Positions 54,812 to 64,000 of a DNA stretch of 64,000 nucleotides are shown here, piece after piece. Each line of letters opens with the position of its first letter. Position 1 is the first letter of the stretch. A model generated the notes under the pieces. That model searched no databases and was not told the DNA's origin. It was given only the letters and a program-made list of their open reading frames with translations. The stretch is from Bacillus cereus G9842. Lineage in GTDB: Bacteria > Bacillota > Bacilli > Bacillales > Bacillaceae_G. The DNA lies in the NCBI RefSeq assembly GCF_000021305.1, contig NC_011772.1, positions 639,501 to 703,500 on the forward strand. Direction: 5' to 3'. The translations under genes and the position numbers were made by a program.

Positions 54812-56746
54812 TCATGCTATATGTTCTGTTTCTTTAATTTCATCAACACTTACGTAGTAACCATCGTCATAATCGAATGAACGATAGATTAAGCAAGCTA
54901 AAATACCAATACCACCGATTGCTGCAAGCCAGAACCAGCTAAATACTAATGCGAAACCTGCAAGACCGAAGAATAAAGACGCAATAATAGGCACACCAGA
55001 GTTACTTGGCATGTGAATTGGTTTGATATCTTCTGCTGCTGGTGTAACTGTTTCTCCGCGTTTTTTCATGTACCAGAAAGCATCAGCTTCTTTAATTTCA
55101 GGAAGCTTTGCGAAGTTGTAATGTTGTACAGGAGATTGAGTTGCCCATTCAAGTGTACGACCATCCCATGGATCTCCAGTTGTGTCACGTTCACCGTGAC
55201 GTGCACTCCAAATTACGTTGTAGCAAAGAAGTAGGAAGCCAATACCCATCATTACCGCACCAACAGATGCGATTTGGTTTAGCCATCCCCATCCAAGACT
55301 TTCAGAGTAAGTGTACATACGACGAGTCATACCGTCTAAACCTAAGAAGTACATTGGGAAGAAACAGATGTTAAATCCGCTCATAAAGATCCAGAATGTC
55401 CATTTACCTAGGCGTTCATTTAACATATGACCAGTCATTTTTGGATACCAGAATGTGAATCCAGCAAGCATAGCGAATACTGTACCTGCGATTAATACGT
55501 AGTGGAAGTGAGCAATTAGGAAGTAGCTGTTATGGTATTGATAATCAGCTGCTGCCATTCCAAGCATAACCCCTGTAACCCCACCGACTACGAAGTTTGG
55601 AATAAATGCCAATGACCAAAGCATTGGAACTGTAAAACGAATACGTCCTTTATACAGTGTAAACAACCAGTTAAAGATCTTAACCCCGGTTGGAATCGAA
55701 ATCGCCATTGTCGAAATCGAGAAGAATGAGTTAACCGCTGGACCTGCACCCATCGTGAAGAAGTGGTGAAGCCATACGACGAAACTTAGTAAAGAAATTG
55801 CAACCATTGAGTATACCATCGCACTGTAACCGAATAGACGCTTACGTGAGAATGTACTAATGATTTCAGAGAAAATACCGAATGCCGGTAAAATAACGAT
55901 ATATACTTCAGGGTGACCCCATACCCAGAACAGGTTGGCCCATAACATCGGCATACCGCCGCTCGCCATCGTAAAGAAGTGAGCATCGAATAGACGGTCA
56001 AATGTCATTAATGCAAGAGCAACTGTTAATACTGGGAAAGCGAAAATAATGATAATTGTTGTAATTAAGATTGACCAAGTAAACATTGGCATTCTCATTA
56101 AAGTCATACCAGGTGTACGCATTTTTAAGATAGTAACAAGGAAGTTAATACCGGTCATTAGCGTACCGAGACCTGAAATCTGTAATGCAATTGCGTAGTA
56201 GTTATTTCCTACGCCTGAAGTAAACTCTGTACCTGCCATTGGGAAGTAAGAAGTCCACCCAGCGTCTGGAGAACCACCGATTACGAAAGCGATGTTGAAT
56301 AACATTGCTCCGACAAAGAATAACCAGAAACTTAAAGCATTTAAGAACGGATATGCAACGTCACGAGCACCAATTTGTAATGGTACTACAAGGTTCATTA
56401 ATCCCATAACGAATGGCATTGCCATGAAAAGAATCATTACTGTACCATGCGTTGTAAAGATTCCGTTATAGTGTTCAGCGTTTAAATAAGTTGTTTCTGG
56501 GAATGTTAACTGTGCACGGATCATTAAACCATCCATACCACCACGGAATAACATGATAACCGCAGAAATAATATACATGGCTCCGATTTTTTTATGGTCA
56601 ACAGTTGTCAACCATTCGTCCCAAAGCCATTTCCATTTTTTATACTTTGTTAGTACGAAAATGATTGCTAATGTCACAAGAACGATAGAAGCGTCTGCAC
56701 CGTAAATAATCGGGTCACCTGTGACAAAGAATTCATCAAGCTTCAC
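54812..56746 (-). CDS. qoxB: Cytochrome aa3 quinol oxidase subunit I
   Basis: 644 residues, haem-copper oxidase catalytic subunit that reduces oxygen and pumps protons. Haem ligands are seen in [11 protein letters not shown] and [12 protein letters not shown]; the CuB ligands and the cross-linked Tyr region are in [15 protein letters not shown] and WLHHFFTMG. The second GTG (56746) is preferred over the in-frame GTG at 56755, as TTGGAG lies about 8 bases before it and [12 protein letters not shown] resembles the family's start. Confidence 0.95.
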   Translation of the reverse strand: MKLDEFFVTGDPIIYGADASIVLVTLAIIFVLTKYKKWKWLWDEWLTTVDHKKIGAMYIISAVIMLFRGGMDGLMIRAQLTFPETTYLNAEHYNGIFTTHGTVMILFMAMPFVMGLMNLVVPLQIGARDVAYPFLNALSFWLFFVGAMLFNIAFVIGGSPDAGWTSYFPMAGTEFTSGVGNNYYAIALQISGLGTLMTGINFLVTILKMRTPGMTLMRMPMFTWSILITTIIIIFAFPVLTVALALMTFDRLFDAHFFTMASGGMPMLWANLFWVWGHPEVYIVILPAFGIFSEIISTFSRKRLFGYSAMVYSMVAISLLSFVVWLHHFFTMGAGPAVNSFFSISTMAISIPTGVKIFNWLFTLYKGRIRFTVPMLWSLAFIPNFVVGGVTGVMLGMAAADYQYHNSYFLIAHFHYVLIAGTVFAMLAGFTFWYPKMTGHMLNERLGKWTFWIFMSGFNICFFPMYFLGLDGMTRRMYTYSESLGWGWLNQIASVGAVMMGIGFLLLCYNVIWSARHGERDTTGDPWDGRTLEWATQSPVQHYNFAKLPEIKEADAFWYMKKRGETVTPAAEDIKPIHMPSNSGVPIIASLFFGLAGFALVFSWFWLAAIGGIGILACLIYRSFDYDDGYYVSVDEIKETEHIA

Positions 56747-56779
56747 TGTGTTCACTCCAATCTGTTGGAATAATAGCTA

Positions 56780-57655
56780 TTATTTTTTGTTTTTGTAGTA
56801 GTTGTAATCACAATATTCAAGTGATTTTGGATCTACATAACTTAAGTGGTGACTAGAGAACGTCATGCGTCCAACTACACCAGGTTTAATAATTTCGTTG
56901 TACTTCTCTTCGGTTAACTTATCAGCCTTTTCTTGTACTTCTTTAACCCACTTGTCATATTTCTCTTTAGTTTTTGCTTCAACTTCGAACTCCATGTGTG
57001 TGAATCCTTCACCAGAGAAGTTCGCACTACGGCCTAGGTAAGAACCTGGCTTATCAGCTTGTAAATAAAGATCCATAATCATGCCATCCATTGTGTACTT
57101 CATACCACCAAGTTCTGGTACCCAGAAAGCATTCATTGGGCCGACAGAAGTCAGTTTGAATTGAATTGGTACACCAGCTGGGATATTTAAATAGTTAACG
57201 GTTTCAATTTTTTCCTCTGGGTAACTGAATAACCATTTCCAGTTTGCAGATGTAACATAAATTTCAACTGGTTTAATATGTTTGGACTCTTTCGGAACCT
57301 CTTCCGAAGCATAAGTTGCTTTTACTGTTGGAATCGATAATGCGATAACGATAATAACAGGAACAAGCGTCCAAATAATTTCTAGTAATGTGTTACCGTG
57401 TTGTTCAGGTGGCTCATAGTCCATATTCTCTGGTTTTTCACGATAACGAATCAAGATGACTGTAAACAGAATGAATACAATTGCGATAATTAATGACATA
57501 AGCAAGAATGACCAAACAATTAAATCATACTGTGCTTTTGCAACAGGTCCTTGCGGATTTAATACTGCGAGTTTTTTATCACAGCCACCGAGGAACAGAA
57601 GTAATGATAACGGAAGAAGCGAAGCCAACTTCCAAAACGCTTTCTTTAGTTGCAC
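56780..57655 (-). CDS. qoxA: Quinol oxidase subunit II, lipoprotein
   Basis: 291 residues. A signal with lipobox LFLGGC anchors it by lipid; two membrane segments and a cupredoxin domain follow (SANWKWLFSYPEEKIETVNYL, MNAFWVPELGGMKYTMDGM). The Cys/His CuA ligands of cytochrome c oxidases are absent, which marks a quinol oxidase. GTG 57655 has AAAGGAG upstream; the frame is open to 57793 but without a site. First gene of qoxABCD. Confidence 0.93.
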   Translation of the reverse strand: MQLKKAFWKLASLLPLSLLLFLGGCDKKLAVLNPQGPVAKAQYDLIVWSFLLMSLIIAIVFILFTVILIRYREKPENMDYEPPEQHGNTLLEIIWTLVPVIIVIALSIPTVKATYASEEVPKESKHIKPVEIYVTSANWKWLFSYPEEKIETVNYLNIPAGVPIQFKLTSVGPMNAFWVPELGGMKYTMDGMIMDLYLQADKPGSYLGRSANFSGEGFTHMEFEVEAKTKEKYDKWVKEVQEKADKLTEEKYNEIIKPGVVGRMTFSSHHLSYVDPKSLEYCDYNYYKNKK

Positions 57656-57794
57656 GATTGAAAATCTCCTTTCTCCTTGGATTGAAACTATGCCAATAAA
57701 ACAATATAAACCTATTAATTTATAGAAGGCAATAGTTTTTGATATATTGTTAAAAAATAGACACAAATGCACACTTTTTAAGGTGAATATCATT

Positions 57795-57815
57795 TGTAAC
57801 TTGATTACATTGTAA
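57795..57815. promoter_or_regulatory. Overlapping inverted repeats upstream of the qox operon
   Basis: TGTAA-N5-TTACA followed directly by T and TGTAA, so three alternating half-sites. It lies 140 bases before qoxA. A regulator cannot be named. Confidence 0.35.
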
Positions 57816-57889
57816 ACTATTTTCCAGAGAAAAACGTGATTGTGAAAATTTTAAGATAAATAAAGTTATACCAGGATATCCAAGAAATA

Positions 57890-57925
57890 GAAAAAAGCTA
57901 TCTTATCATAAGAAAGATAGCTGAA
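57890..57925 (-). terminator. Terminator of the second amino-acid permease gene
   Basis: AGCTATCTT / AAGATAGCT stem; A-run on the plus strand gives a T-run on the minus strand. Confidence 0.8.
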
Positions 57926-57937
57926 TATTTTGTATAT

Positions 57938-59353
57938 TTAGTTTATTTTTTGTGTGATAGTTCGTGGCTGTTCAAGTGTGACAATTTTTTTATATTTAAC
58001 TTGGTATAAAATGTAACAAATAATCATAAATGGAATGCCACAATAAAGAGCAATTCTTTGATCTGGAATGAAAGCCAAACTAACAAATGTAATGAAATTG
58101 AGTAAGAACGCCACGATTGGAACTAGCGGATAGAGCGGTGTACGATATTTTAAATCATTTATGTCGCCACCATTTTTCACGAAATTTCTACGGAAGAAAA
58201 ACTGTGAAGCGGCAATTGACATCCAAACGACAACGGCAGCCATTGCTGCAATAGATGTTAAAACTAGAAAGACAGTATCTGCCGCAAATACACTTGTTAA
58301 TAAGGAAAGGCTAGCAAAAATCAGACTGAAAATTAATGCATTTAGCGGTACACCTTTTTTAGTTAATTTCGTAAATGCTGGGCTTGCCATTCCTTGTTTT
58401 GCCATCGCCCACAGCATACGAGAATTTGCGTATAGACCAGAGTTAGCAACGGATAATACAGCTGTAATAATAACAAAGTTCATAATGTCTGCTGCATATG
58501 GGACCCCGGCTACATCAAAAACAAGTACAAACGGACTTTCGACTAGATTAGCCTCTTGCCATGGGAGTAAACCTACAACAACTGATATCGCTAAGACGAA
58601 GAAGAAGAGAGTTCGCCAAATTGTATTTTTGATCGCTTTTGGAATTGTTTTTTCAGGATTTTCACTTTCTCCTGAAGCGATTCCGATTAATTCTGTTCCT
58701 TGGAAGGAGTAATTTACTGTAATCATCGTAAGAAGAACAGCTAATGCACCGTTTGGAAATAGCCCGCCATTTTCAGTGAAATTATGAAGCATCGGAGCTG
58801 GCTTTCCATTAAAGTCTAGTAAACCGAACATAACAGCGCCACCAAGTACGATGAAAATAACGATTGTTGCAACTTTTACACTTGCGAACCAAAACTCTGC
58901 TTCTGCATATGCTTTTGCTGATAAAGCGTTTACGAGGAAGAGCGCTGCTGCAAATGTAACGCACCAAATCCATGAAGAAACGTCTGGAAACCAGCGTTTC
59001 ATTAAAATACTTACAGTTGTTAACTCTACGCCAACTGTAACAGCCCAATTTAACCAATACATCCAACCGACAACAAATCCAAAACCAGGTGAAATGAATT
59101 TGCTTGCATAGCTTTGGAATGAACCTGCTTCTGGCATAGCAACAGATAATTCACCAAGACATAACATCGTTAAATACATAACAAATCCACCGACTAAAAA
59201 TGCAAGAATAGCGCCACCAGGTCCGGCATTATGGACGATTTGACCAGATCCCATAAATAGCCCGGTTCCGATAACACCACCGAGTGCAATCATAAATAGG
59301 TGTCTACTTTTCATTGTTCGTTTTAAATTTGTTTGTTCAATTTGTTGATTCAT
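57938..59353 (-). CDS. Amino-acid permease (APC superfamily, AAT family)
   Basis: 471 residues, 12 segments. [23 protein letters not shown] and [20 protein letters not shown] are the family signatures, and [23 protein letters not shown] is the usual loop. It most resembles LysP/RocE/MmuP-like permeases, but the substrate is undetermined. GAGGTGAGG precedes ATG 59353. It is distinct from the paralogue at 47234 (different N-terminus and loops). Confidence 0.88.
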   Translation of the reverse strand: MNQQIEQTNLKRTMKSRHLFMIALGGVIGTGLFMGSGQIVHNAGPGGAILAFLVGGFVMYLTMLCLGELSVAMPEAGSFQSYASKFISPGFGFVVGWMYWLNWAVTVGVELTTVSILMKRWFPDVSSWIWCVTFAAALFLVNALSAKAYAEAEFWFASVKVATIVIFIVLGGAVMFGLLDFNGKPAPMLHNFTENGGLFPNGALAVLLTMITVNYSFQGTELIGIASGESENPEKTIPKAIKNTIWRTLFFFVLAISVVVGLLPWQEANLVESPFVLVFDVAGVPYAADIMNFVIITAVLSVANSGLYANSRMLWAMAKQGMASPAFTKLTKKGVPLNALIFSLIFASLSLLTSVFAADTVFLVLTSIAAMAAVVVWMSIAASQFFFRRNFVKNGGDINDLKYRTPLYPLVPIVAFLLNFITFVSLAFIPDQRIALYCGIPFMIICYILYQVKYKKIVTLEQPRTITQKIN

Positions 59354-59728
59354 ATGCCCCTCACCTCGTATTTTCTTGAATGTGTGAACTTCATTTTATT
59401 CTGAGTTTTTAATCATTAGTGGGGGATGCAACACACACTCGGTTTATTTGCTATGAAATGAATGGAGTATGTAAAAAATGAACTATGACTAAATACTCTA
59501 AGAATGTTTGTTAACATGGTGATATCTTCACCATGTTAACAATTTTGATTTTAGCAAAATATTCTGGAAATGTATATTTATTTTTCTTTTTATTAAAAAT
59601 AATTAGAATTTTTATAATTAATTCTATGAGCGATAATTCACATGATCTTTCTAGCAAACTAGTAAGAAGAAGGGTACAATGATAAGAGTTGTGTCTGTAA
59701 AATAATAATTAATGGAGTTTTGTTTATA
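59354..59728. other. Divergent intergenic region with a perfect hairpin, no gene seen
   Basis: A-T-rich. The only clear structure is the inverted repeat at 59510-59540 (13-bp arms, GTTAACATGGTGA / TCACCATGTTAAC, 5-base loop). It has no strong T-run on either side. It may be an operator or part of the permease leader. No credible reading frame or riboswitch was recognised. Confidence 0.5.
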
Positions 59729-60439
59729 ATGAAAAAGTTAAAATATCTTTTTGTTTTTGGTATTATACTTGCTGCTGCATTTTTTATAGGGAAAGATAAA
59801 ATCATGCAAAAGGCGCAAGTTTTACGCTTAGAGTTTCTATCTGAAATGAAAGAAGCAGCTATGATTGAAGATGTTCCGTTTATTAAACAATTACCAGAAT
59901 TACCTCGAGGATGTGAAGTGACAAGTTTAGCTATGTTGCTGCAATATAAAGGTGTACAAGTAGATAAGATGCAACTTGCTAGCGAAATTTATCGTGTTCC
60001 ATTTGAACAAAATGGTTTGCGTGGAAATCCTTACGAGGGGTTTGTAGGAAATATTTATACAAAGGCAAAGCCTGGATATGGTGTATACAATAAACCAATC
60101 TTTGATTTAGCAGAAAAATATGTTCCTGAAAAAGTAATTAATTTAACAGGTAGAGACATGCAAGATATATATAAAGTAATTAGTTCTGGCTCCCCGGTAT
60201 GGGTCATTATTAATACGACGTTTAAGCCGCTAGCTGAAAGTAGTTTTGAAACATGGAATACGAGTTCAGGCGAAGTGAAAATTACATATTATGAGCATAG
60301 TGCAGTAGTAATTGGATATGATCAAAACTTTGTATATGTAAATGATCCTCTGAAAAATAATCCACGTTTGGCTGTTCCACGAGCAGAATTTGAGAAAGCT
60401 TGGGAGCAAATGGGAAAACAAGCGATTACTATTTTATAA
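59729..60439 (+). CDS. Membrane-anchored C39-like peptidase domain protein
   Basis: 236 residues. One N-terminal anchor segment (about 5-23) precedes a papain-like domain of the C39_2 type (B. subtilis YvpB-like). The catalytic Cys lies in LPRGCEVTSLAMLLQY, the His in YYEHSAVVIGYD and an Asp in VYVNDPL. It would act outside the membrane; its substrate is unknown. ATG 59729 stands 11 bases after AATGGAG; TTG 59720 is too close to that site. Confidence 0.8.
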   Translation: MKKLKYLFVFGIILAAAFFIGKDKIMQKAQVLRLEFLSEMKEAAMIEDVPFIKQLPELPRGCEVTSLAMLLQYKGVQVDKMQLASEIYRVPFEQNGLRGNPYEGFVGNIYTKAKPGYGVYNKPIFDLAEKYVPEKVINLTGRDMQDIYKVISSGSPVWVIINTTFKPLAESSFETWNTSSGEVKITYYEHSAVVIGYDQNFVYVNDPLKNNPRLAVPRAEFEKAWEQMGKQAITIL

Positions 60440-60478
60440 TAAAGAAAAAGTCATCTTTTGGATGGCTTTTTCTTTTTG
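60440..60478 (+). terminator. Terminator after the C39-like gene
   Basis: AAGAAAAAGTCATC / GATGGCTTTTTCTT stem (one wobble) and T-run. Confidence 0.85.
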
Positions 60479-60571
60479 GTTTATCATAATTGAAAATTCA
60501 GAATATTCTTTTAAAAGTTAACAATTCGCGTTATAATAACATTTAACTTGGTGAAGAAGGAGTGAAGGGGT

Positions 60572-61747
60572 ATGGATGTTGCAAAGGAACTTGTTTTGTC
60601 AAAAAATCAGTTAGTTGAGTGGAGAAGGCATTTTCATAAGTATCCAGAGTTATCTTTTCAAGAAGAAAAAACATCGCAGTTTGTGTTCGATATACTTCGG
60701 AAATGCCCATATTTAGAAGTGTCACGGCCGACTAAATATAGTGTGATGGCAAAGTTAGTAGGTAAACAGCCGGGCAAAACAGTTGCGGTTCGAGCCGATA
60801 TGGATGCTCTTCCTATTCATGAAGAAAATGAGTTTGATTTTATTTCTACATATAAAGGTGTGATGCATGCGTGTGGTCATGATGGACATATAGCGATATT
60901 ACTTGGGGTTGTATATAAGTTAGTAGAAGCAAGAGAGAAGATTAAAGGGGAGATTCGTTTTCTATTCCAACATGCTGAAGAAAATTTTCCTGGTGGTGCA
61001 GAGGAGATGATTGCGGCAGGTGTAATGGAAGGTGTGGATTATATCATTGGTGCTCACCTTTGGGCGTCGTTAGAGGTTGGGAAAATAGGCGTTATTTATG
61101 GTCCTGCAATGGCTGCACCGGATGTTTTTAAAATTAGGATAGAGGGAAAAGGTGGACATGCTGGAATCCCTCATGAAACGGTGGATAGTATCGCAATCGG
61201 TACACAAGTCGTTTCGCAACTTCAGCAAATTGTATCTCGCCTCACGAATCCATTAGATTCTCTCGTAATATCCGTTACTCAATTTCATGCGGGGACAACT
61301 CATAATGTAATACCAGAGCAAGCGGAGATTGAAGGGACAGTGCGAAGTTTAAGACATGAGTTACGAGGTGAAACAGAGAAGAAGATTGAGCGGATTGTGA
61401 AGCATATTACGGAATCTTACGGAGCGAAATATACGTTTTCTTATGAATATGGATATCGACCAGTTGTAAATAATTATGAAGTTACAGAGCTTATTGAACA
61501 AACGGCATTACAACTTTATGGAAGAGATAGAGTTGTTCGTTTGCAGCCGACGATGGCTGGAGAAGATTTTTCGGCGTTTTTACAAAAGGTACCAGGGACA
61601 TTCTTTTTTATCGGAGCGGGAAATAAAGAGAAAGGTATTATATATCCTCATCATCATCCTCGTTTTACAATTGATGAAGATGCATTACCGATTGGAGTGG
61701 AAGTCTTTGTATCAGCCATTATGAATTTTATAAGTAAAGGAGAATGA
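60572..61747 (+). CDS. M20-family amidohydrolase (N-acyl-amino-acid type)
   Basis: 391 residues, M20D metallopeptidase family. Metal ligands are in MHACGHDGHIAILLG (Cys and His), FQHAEENFPGGAEEMI (Glu pair) and YPHHHPRFTID near the C-terminus, and the dimerisation domain carries KGGHAGIPHETVDS. Such enzymes cleave N-acyl or hippurate-like amides. GAAGGAGTGAAGGGG precedes ATG 60572. Next to a DUF3311 protein and a sodium symporter, it may process an imported acyl amino acid. Confidence 0.9.
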   Translation: MDVAKELVLSKNQLVEWRRHFHKYPELSFQEEKTSQFVFDILRKCPYLEVSRPTKYSVMAKLVGKQPGKTVAVRADMDALPIHEENEFDFISTYKGVMHACGHDGHIAILLGVVYKLVEAREKIKGEIRFLFQHAEENFPGGAEEMIAAGVMEGVDYIIGAHLWASLEVGKIGVIYGPAMAAPDVFKIRIEGKGGHAGIPHETVDSIAIGTQVVSQLQQIVSRLTNPLDSLVISVTQFHAGTTHNVIPEQAEIEGTVRSLRHELRGETEKKIERIVKHITESYGAKYTFSYEYGYRPVVNNYEVTELIEQTALQLYGRDRVVRLQPTMAGEDFSAFLQKVPGTFFFIGAGNKEKGIIYPHHHPRFTIDEDALPIGVEVFVSAIMNFISKGE

Positions 61748-61748
61748 G

Positions 61749-61946
61749 ATGAAGAAAATATACATCCTAGCGCTTATTCCAGTTCTTTGTTTAGTAGTTG
61801 GGCCAATATTTGCGAATTCAGTTACTCCTTACGTATTAGGGATGCCATTTTTATTATTTTGGGTATTATTATCAGTGTTTATTACATCTCTTTGTATGGG
61901 GCTTGTGTACGTGTTTGATCCCGCTAATAAGGAGGATGTAAAATGA
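61749..61946 (+). CDS. DUF3311 small membrane protein
   Basis: 65 residues with two membrane segments and the C-terminal YVFDPANKED typical of DUF3311. Such proteins are regularly encoded directly before sodium:solute symporters (as B. subtilis YhjC before YhjB) and probably form a complex with them. Its end overlaps the symporter start (ATGA). Confidence 0.85.
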   Translation: MKKIYILALIPVLCLVVGPIFANSVTPYVLGMPFLLFWVLLSVFITSLCMGLVYVFDPANKEDVK

Positions 61947-63415
61947 CTGCATTACTTATCATTATTTTATTTTTGTTTCTCGCACTATTTTTAGGGATTC
62001 GGGCACAACATGGAAAAGATATGAATTTAGAGCAATGGTCAGTTGGGGGAAGAGGATTTGGCACTATTTTTGTTTTTCTCCTGATGGCAGGTGAGATTTA
62101 TACGACGTTTACATTTTTAGGGGGAAGCGGCTGGGCGTATAGTAAAGGAGCACCTACCTTTTATATTTTGGGATATGGTGCTTTAGCTTATCTTTTATCG
62201 TATTTTTTATTACCACCAATTTGGAAGTATGCGAAAGAGCATAACCTTGTTTCGCAGTCGGATTTTTTTGCGAAGAAATATAGAAGTAAAGCGCTTGGAC
62301 TTATTGTTTCAGTTGTTGGTGTTGTTTCCATCATCCCATATCTTGTTTTACAGTTAAAGGGACTGGGGATTATCGTTTCAGAAGCTTCTTACGGAAGGGT
62401 GTCACCTGTTGTTGCAGTATGGATTGGTGCTATTGTTATAACTATATATGTAATGGTTTCAGGTATACACGGTTCGGCTTGGACGGCTGCTTTGAAGGAT
62501 ATTATGATACTGTTTATCGTTATGTTTTTAGGTATATATTTACCGTATCATTATTATGGAGGATTTCAGCCTATGTTTGAGGCTGTAGAAGCAGCAAAGC
62601 CGGGATTTTTATCTTTACCTGAAGAAGGAATGAGTATTTCTTGGTTTGTTTCTACTATTATATTAACGGCCCTAGGTTTTTATATGTGGCCTCATACATT
62701 TGCTTCTGCTTTTTCTGCAAAAAATGAAAAAGTATTTCGTAAAAATGCAGCAATTATGCCATTGTATTCTTTAGTGTTACTTTTCGTATTTTTTGCAGGG
62801 TTTGCTGCTATATTGCAAGTTCCTGGGTTAAAGGGAGCGGATGTGGATCTTTCGTTATTCCGTCTTGCTTTACAAACTTTTGATCCTTGGTTTATTGGAA
62901 TTATTGGTAGTGCGGGAGTATTAACGGCGTTAGTTCCAGGCTCTATGCTTGTTATGGCGGCTTCTACACTGTTAGCGAAAAATATTTATCGAACGATGGT
63001 TCCATCTGCTTCAGATAGACAAGTTGCTAAAGCTGCAAAGTTATTTGTACCTGTAGTAACGCTCGTAGCAGTTTTATTTACATTTAAAGGAGGAGAAACA
63101 ATAGGAGCCCTTCTATTAATGGGGTACAGTATTGTTACACAACTTTTCCCTGCACTTGTATGTAGCTTGTTTCCACGTCAGGTTATTACAAAGCAAGGAG
63201 CGATTGCAGGAATGGGAATGGGGTTATTAGTTGTTGCATATATCACTTTATCGGGCTCTAATATAGCTACGATGTTTCCGAGTTTTCCGCAGTCTATAAA
63301 AGATTTAAATGTAGGTATAGTCGCATTGTTAATTAATATGATTGTGATGTTTGTAGTTAGTGGATTTACAAAAAGTGTATCTATAAAGAAAAACAGCATA
63401 ATAGTAGAAAAGTAA
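61943..63415 (+). CDS. Sodium:solute symporter (SSS family)
   Basis: 490 residues, about 13 segments. SVGGRGFGTIFVFLLMAGEIYTTFTFLGG at the start and GSAGVLTALVPGSMLVMAASTLLAKNIYR in the sodium-site region are family features; it resembles YhjB/PanF-like proteins. Substrate unknown. Co-transcribed with the amidohydrolase and DUF3311 genes. Confidence 0.9.
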   Translation: MTALLIIILFLFLALFLGIRAQHGKDMNLEQWSVGGRGFGTIFVFLLMAGEIYTTFTFLGGSGWAYSKGAPTFYILGYGALAYLLSYFLLPPIWKYAKEHNLVSQSDFFAKKYRSKALGLIVSVVGVVSIIPYLVLQLKGLGIIVSEASYGRVSPVVAVWIGAIVITIYVMVSGIHGSAWTAALKDIMILFIVMFLGIYLPYHYYGGFQPMFEAVEAAKPGFLSLPEEGMSISWFVSTIILTALGFYMWPHTFASAFSAKNEKVFRKNAAIMPLYSLVLLFVFFAGFAAILQVPGLKGADVDLSLFRLALQTFDPWFIGIIGSAGVLTALVPGSMLVMAASTLLAKNIYRTMVPSASDRQVAKAAKLFVPVVTLVAVLFTFKGGETIGALLLMGYSIVTQLFPALVCSLFPRQVITKQGAIAGMGMGLLVVAYITLSGSNIATMFPSFPQSIKDLNVGIVALLINMIVMFVVSGFTKSVSIKKNSIIVEK

Positions 63416-63424
63416 TTCGTTTAT

Positions 63425-63461
63425 TAGAGCTATCTTTGAAAAGAGATAGCTCTTTTTTGTA
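63425..63461 (+). terminator. Terminator of the amidohydrolase/symporter operon
   Basis: AGAGCTATCTT / GAGATAGCTCT stem and six T. Confidence 0.9.
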
Positions 63462-63525
63462 TATATTTTCTTCTATTAGCGGAATCTAACTAAAAACTTG
63501 TTGAAAAGGAAGTTAGGTGGGGAAA

Positions 63526-64000
63526 TTGTTAGAGCTTGAAGGTAACTTATTTGAAGTTATGAAAGAAATTAGGGATGAGTTAGGTTCACCTAATGATTTA
63601 ACAATTAGAGAAGTTGCTCTTGCTGGGAGTTTTACACGTTGTGCGGTTGTGTTTTTATGTGGATTAACAGACAAGGATAATGTTTATAAATATGTCGTTC
63701 GTACGCTGCAATACGAAGAAATTCCAAGTGAGGAAGCCGTTGTTCAAACGTTATTGGATCGTTTTATTTCTATCGCAGAAGTGGGTGTAAAGACGAAGTT
63801 TCCAGACATTATGAATGCGATTTTAGCGGGAGATACGGTTATATTAATTGATAATATTCAAACGGCTATCGTGATTAATAGTAGAGCTTGGGAAAAAAGA
63901 AGTTTAGAACCACCAGTAACTGAAGATTTAATACGTGGACCGAGGATCGGATTAAATGAAGATATTAATGTGAATAAAATGTTAATCCGACGTAGTTTAC
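63526..64000 (+). CDS. GerA-family spore germination receptor subunit A, N-terminal part
   Basis: The first 158 codons of a gene that continues past the window. The segments IREVALAGSFTRCAVVFLCGLTD, LAGDTVILIDN and the block IRGPRIGLNEDINVNKMLIRR are characteristic of the A subunit of germinant receptors (GerAA/GerKA type), which sit in the spore inner membrane. TTG 63526 is chosen because TTAGGTGGGG ends 4 bases upstream. The particular receptor cannot be named from this part. Confidence 0.88.
   Translation, partial: MLELEGNLFEVMKEIRDELGSPNDLTIREVALAGSFTRCAVVFLCGLTDKDNVYKYVVRTLQYEEIPSEEAVVQTLLDRFISIAEVGVKTKFPDIMNAILAGDTVILIDNIQTAIVINSRAWEKRSLEPPVTEDLIRGPRIGLNEDINVNKMLIRRSL

Overview
This window is chromosomal DNA from a member of the Bacillus cereus group (B. 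cereus / B. thuringiensis / B. anthracis type). The evidence is a low-G+C Firmicute gene style with strong Shine-Dalgarno sites, an InhA2-type metalloprotease, the phosphatidylcholine phospholipase C / sphingomyelinase pair, PlcR-type boxes, a B. anthracis-type sortase A, and a family of short repeats matching what I know of the group-specific bcr1 element. The species within the group cannot be decided from this window.

Layout. 0-4.5 kb: tail of an OsmC-like gene, a HIT protein, an ECF sigma factor overlapping its presumed anti-sigma gene, a WYL regulator divergent from a DHFR-like gene, then a full-length bcr1 copy. 4.6-10.5 kb: a two-component system divergent from a CWB2-type lipoprotein, a SulP transporter, a universal stress protein and a 38-residue membrane peptide. 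10.6-14.4 kb: glpT (leader with a terminator-like hairpin) divergent from a MarR/MFS efflux operon with a clear operator. 14.5-20.9 kb: the ribose operon rbsRKDACB plus a transaldolase. 21-30 kb: the virulence-associated part, with inhA2, two small membrane proteins, an MFS transporter, butanediol dehydrogenase, a potassium channel, plcB and sph. 30-36.4 kb: a PLP-fold/FAD oxidase gene pair whose second gene ends inside a bcr1 copy, a VanZ-RDD protein, a small orphan gene, an overlooked monooxygenase-like gene with an apparent ATA start, uppP, and a soluble chemoreceptor. 36.6-45.5 kb: a 3D-domain cell-wall protein with a WalR-type box, an XRE/membrane-protein pair, srtA, a YHYH-domain protein, a POT peptide transporter, BrnQ and a DUF2339 membrane protein. 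45.5-53.7 kb: a secreted protein of unknown role, an amino-acid permease, a purine permease, a second XRE/membrane-protein pair, a GNAT enzyme and a CPA2 antiporter. 53.8-64 kb: qoxABCD quinol oxidase, a second amino-acid permease, a C39-like peptidase, an amidohydrolase/DUF3311/sodium symporter operon, and the start of a GerA-family spore germination gene.

How it fits together. Most of the window is nutrient uptake and turnover (ribose, glycerol-3-phosphate, peptides, branched-chain and other amino acids, purines, sulfate-type anions), envelope maintenance (uppP, sortase, 3D-domain protein, C39 peptidase) and secreted degradative enzymes that PlcR quorum sensing is known to control in this group. 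No phage, IS transposase, CRISPR array, rRNA or tRNA gene was seen. The most notable structure outside genes is a set of one full-length and several shortened bcr1-like elements that keep the same ends. One supplies the last four codons and stop codon of its neighbour, and one lies in the inhA2 leader. I found no convincing new multi-gene system. The best leads are the bcr1 series, the ATA-start gene, and several unexplained palindromes.
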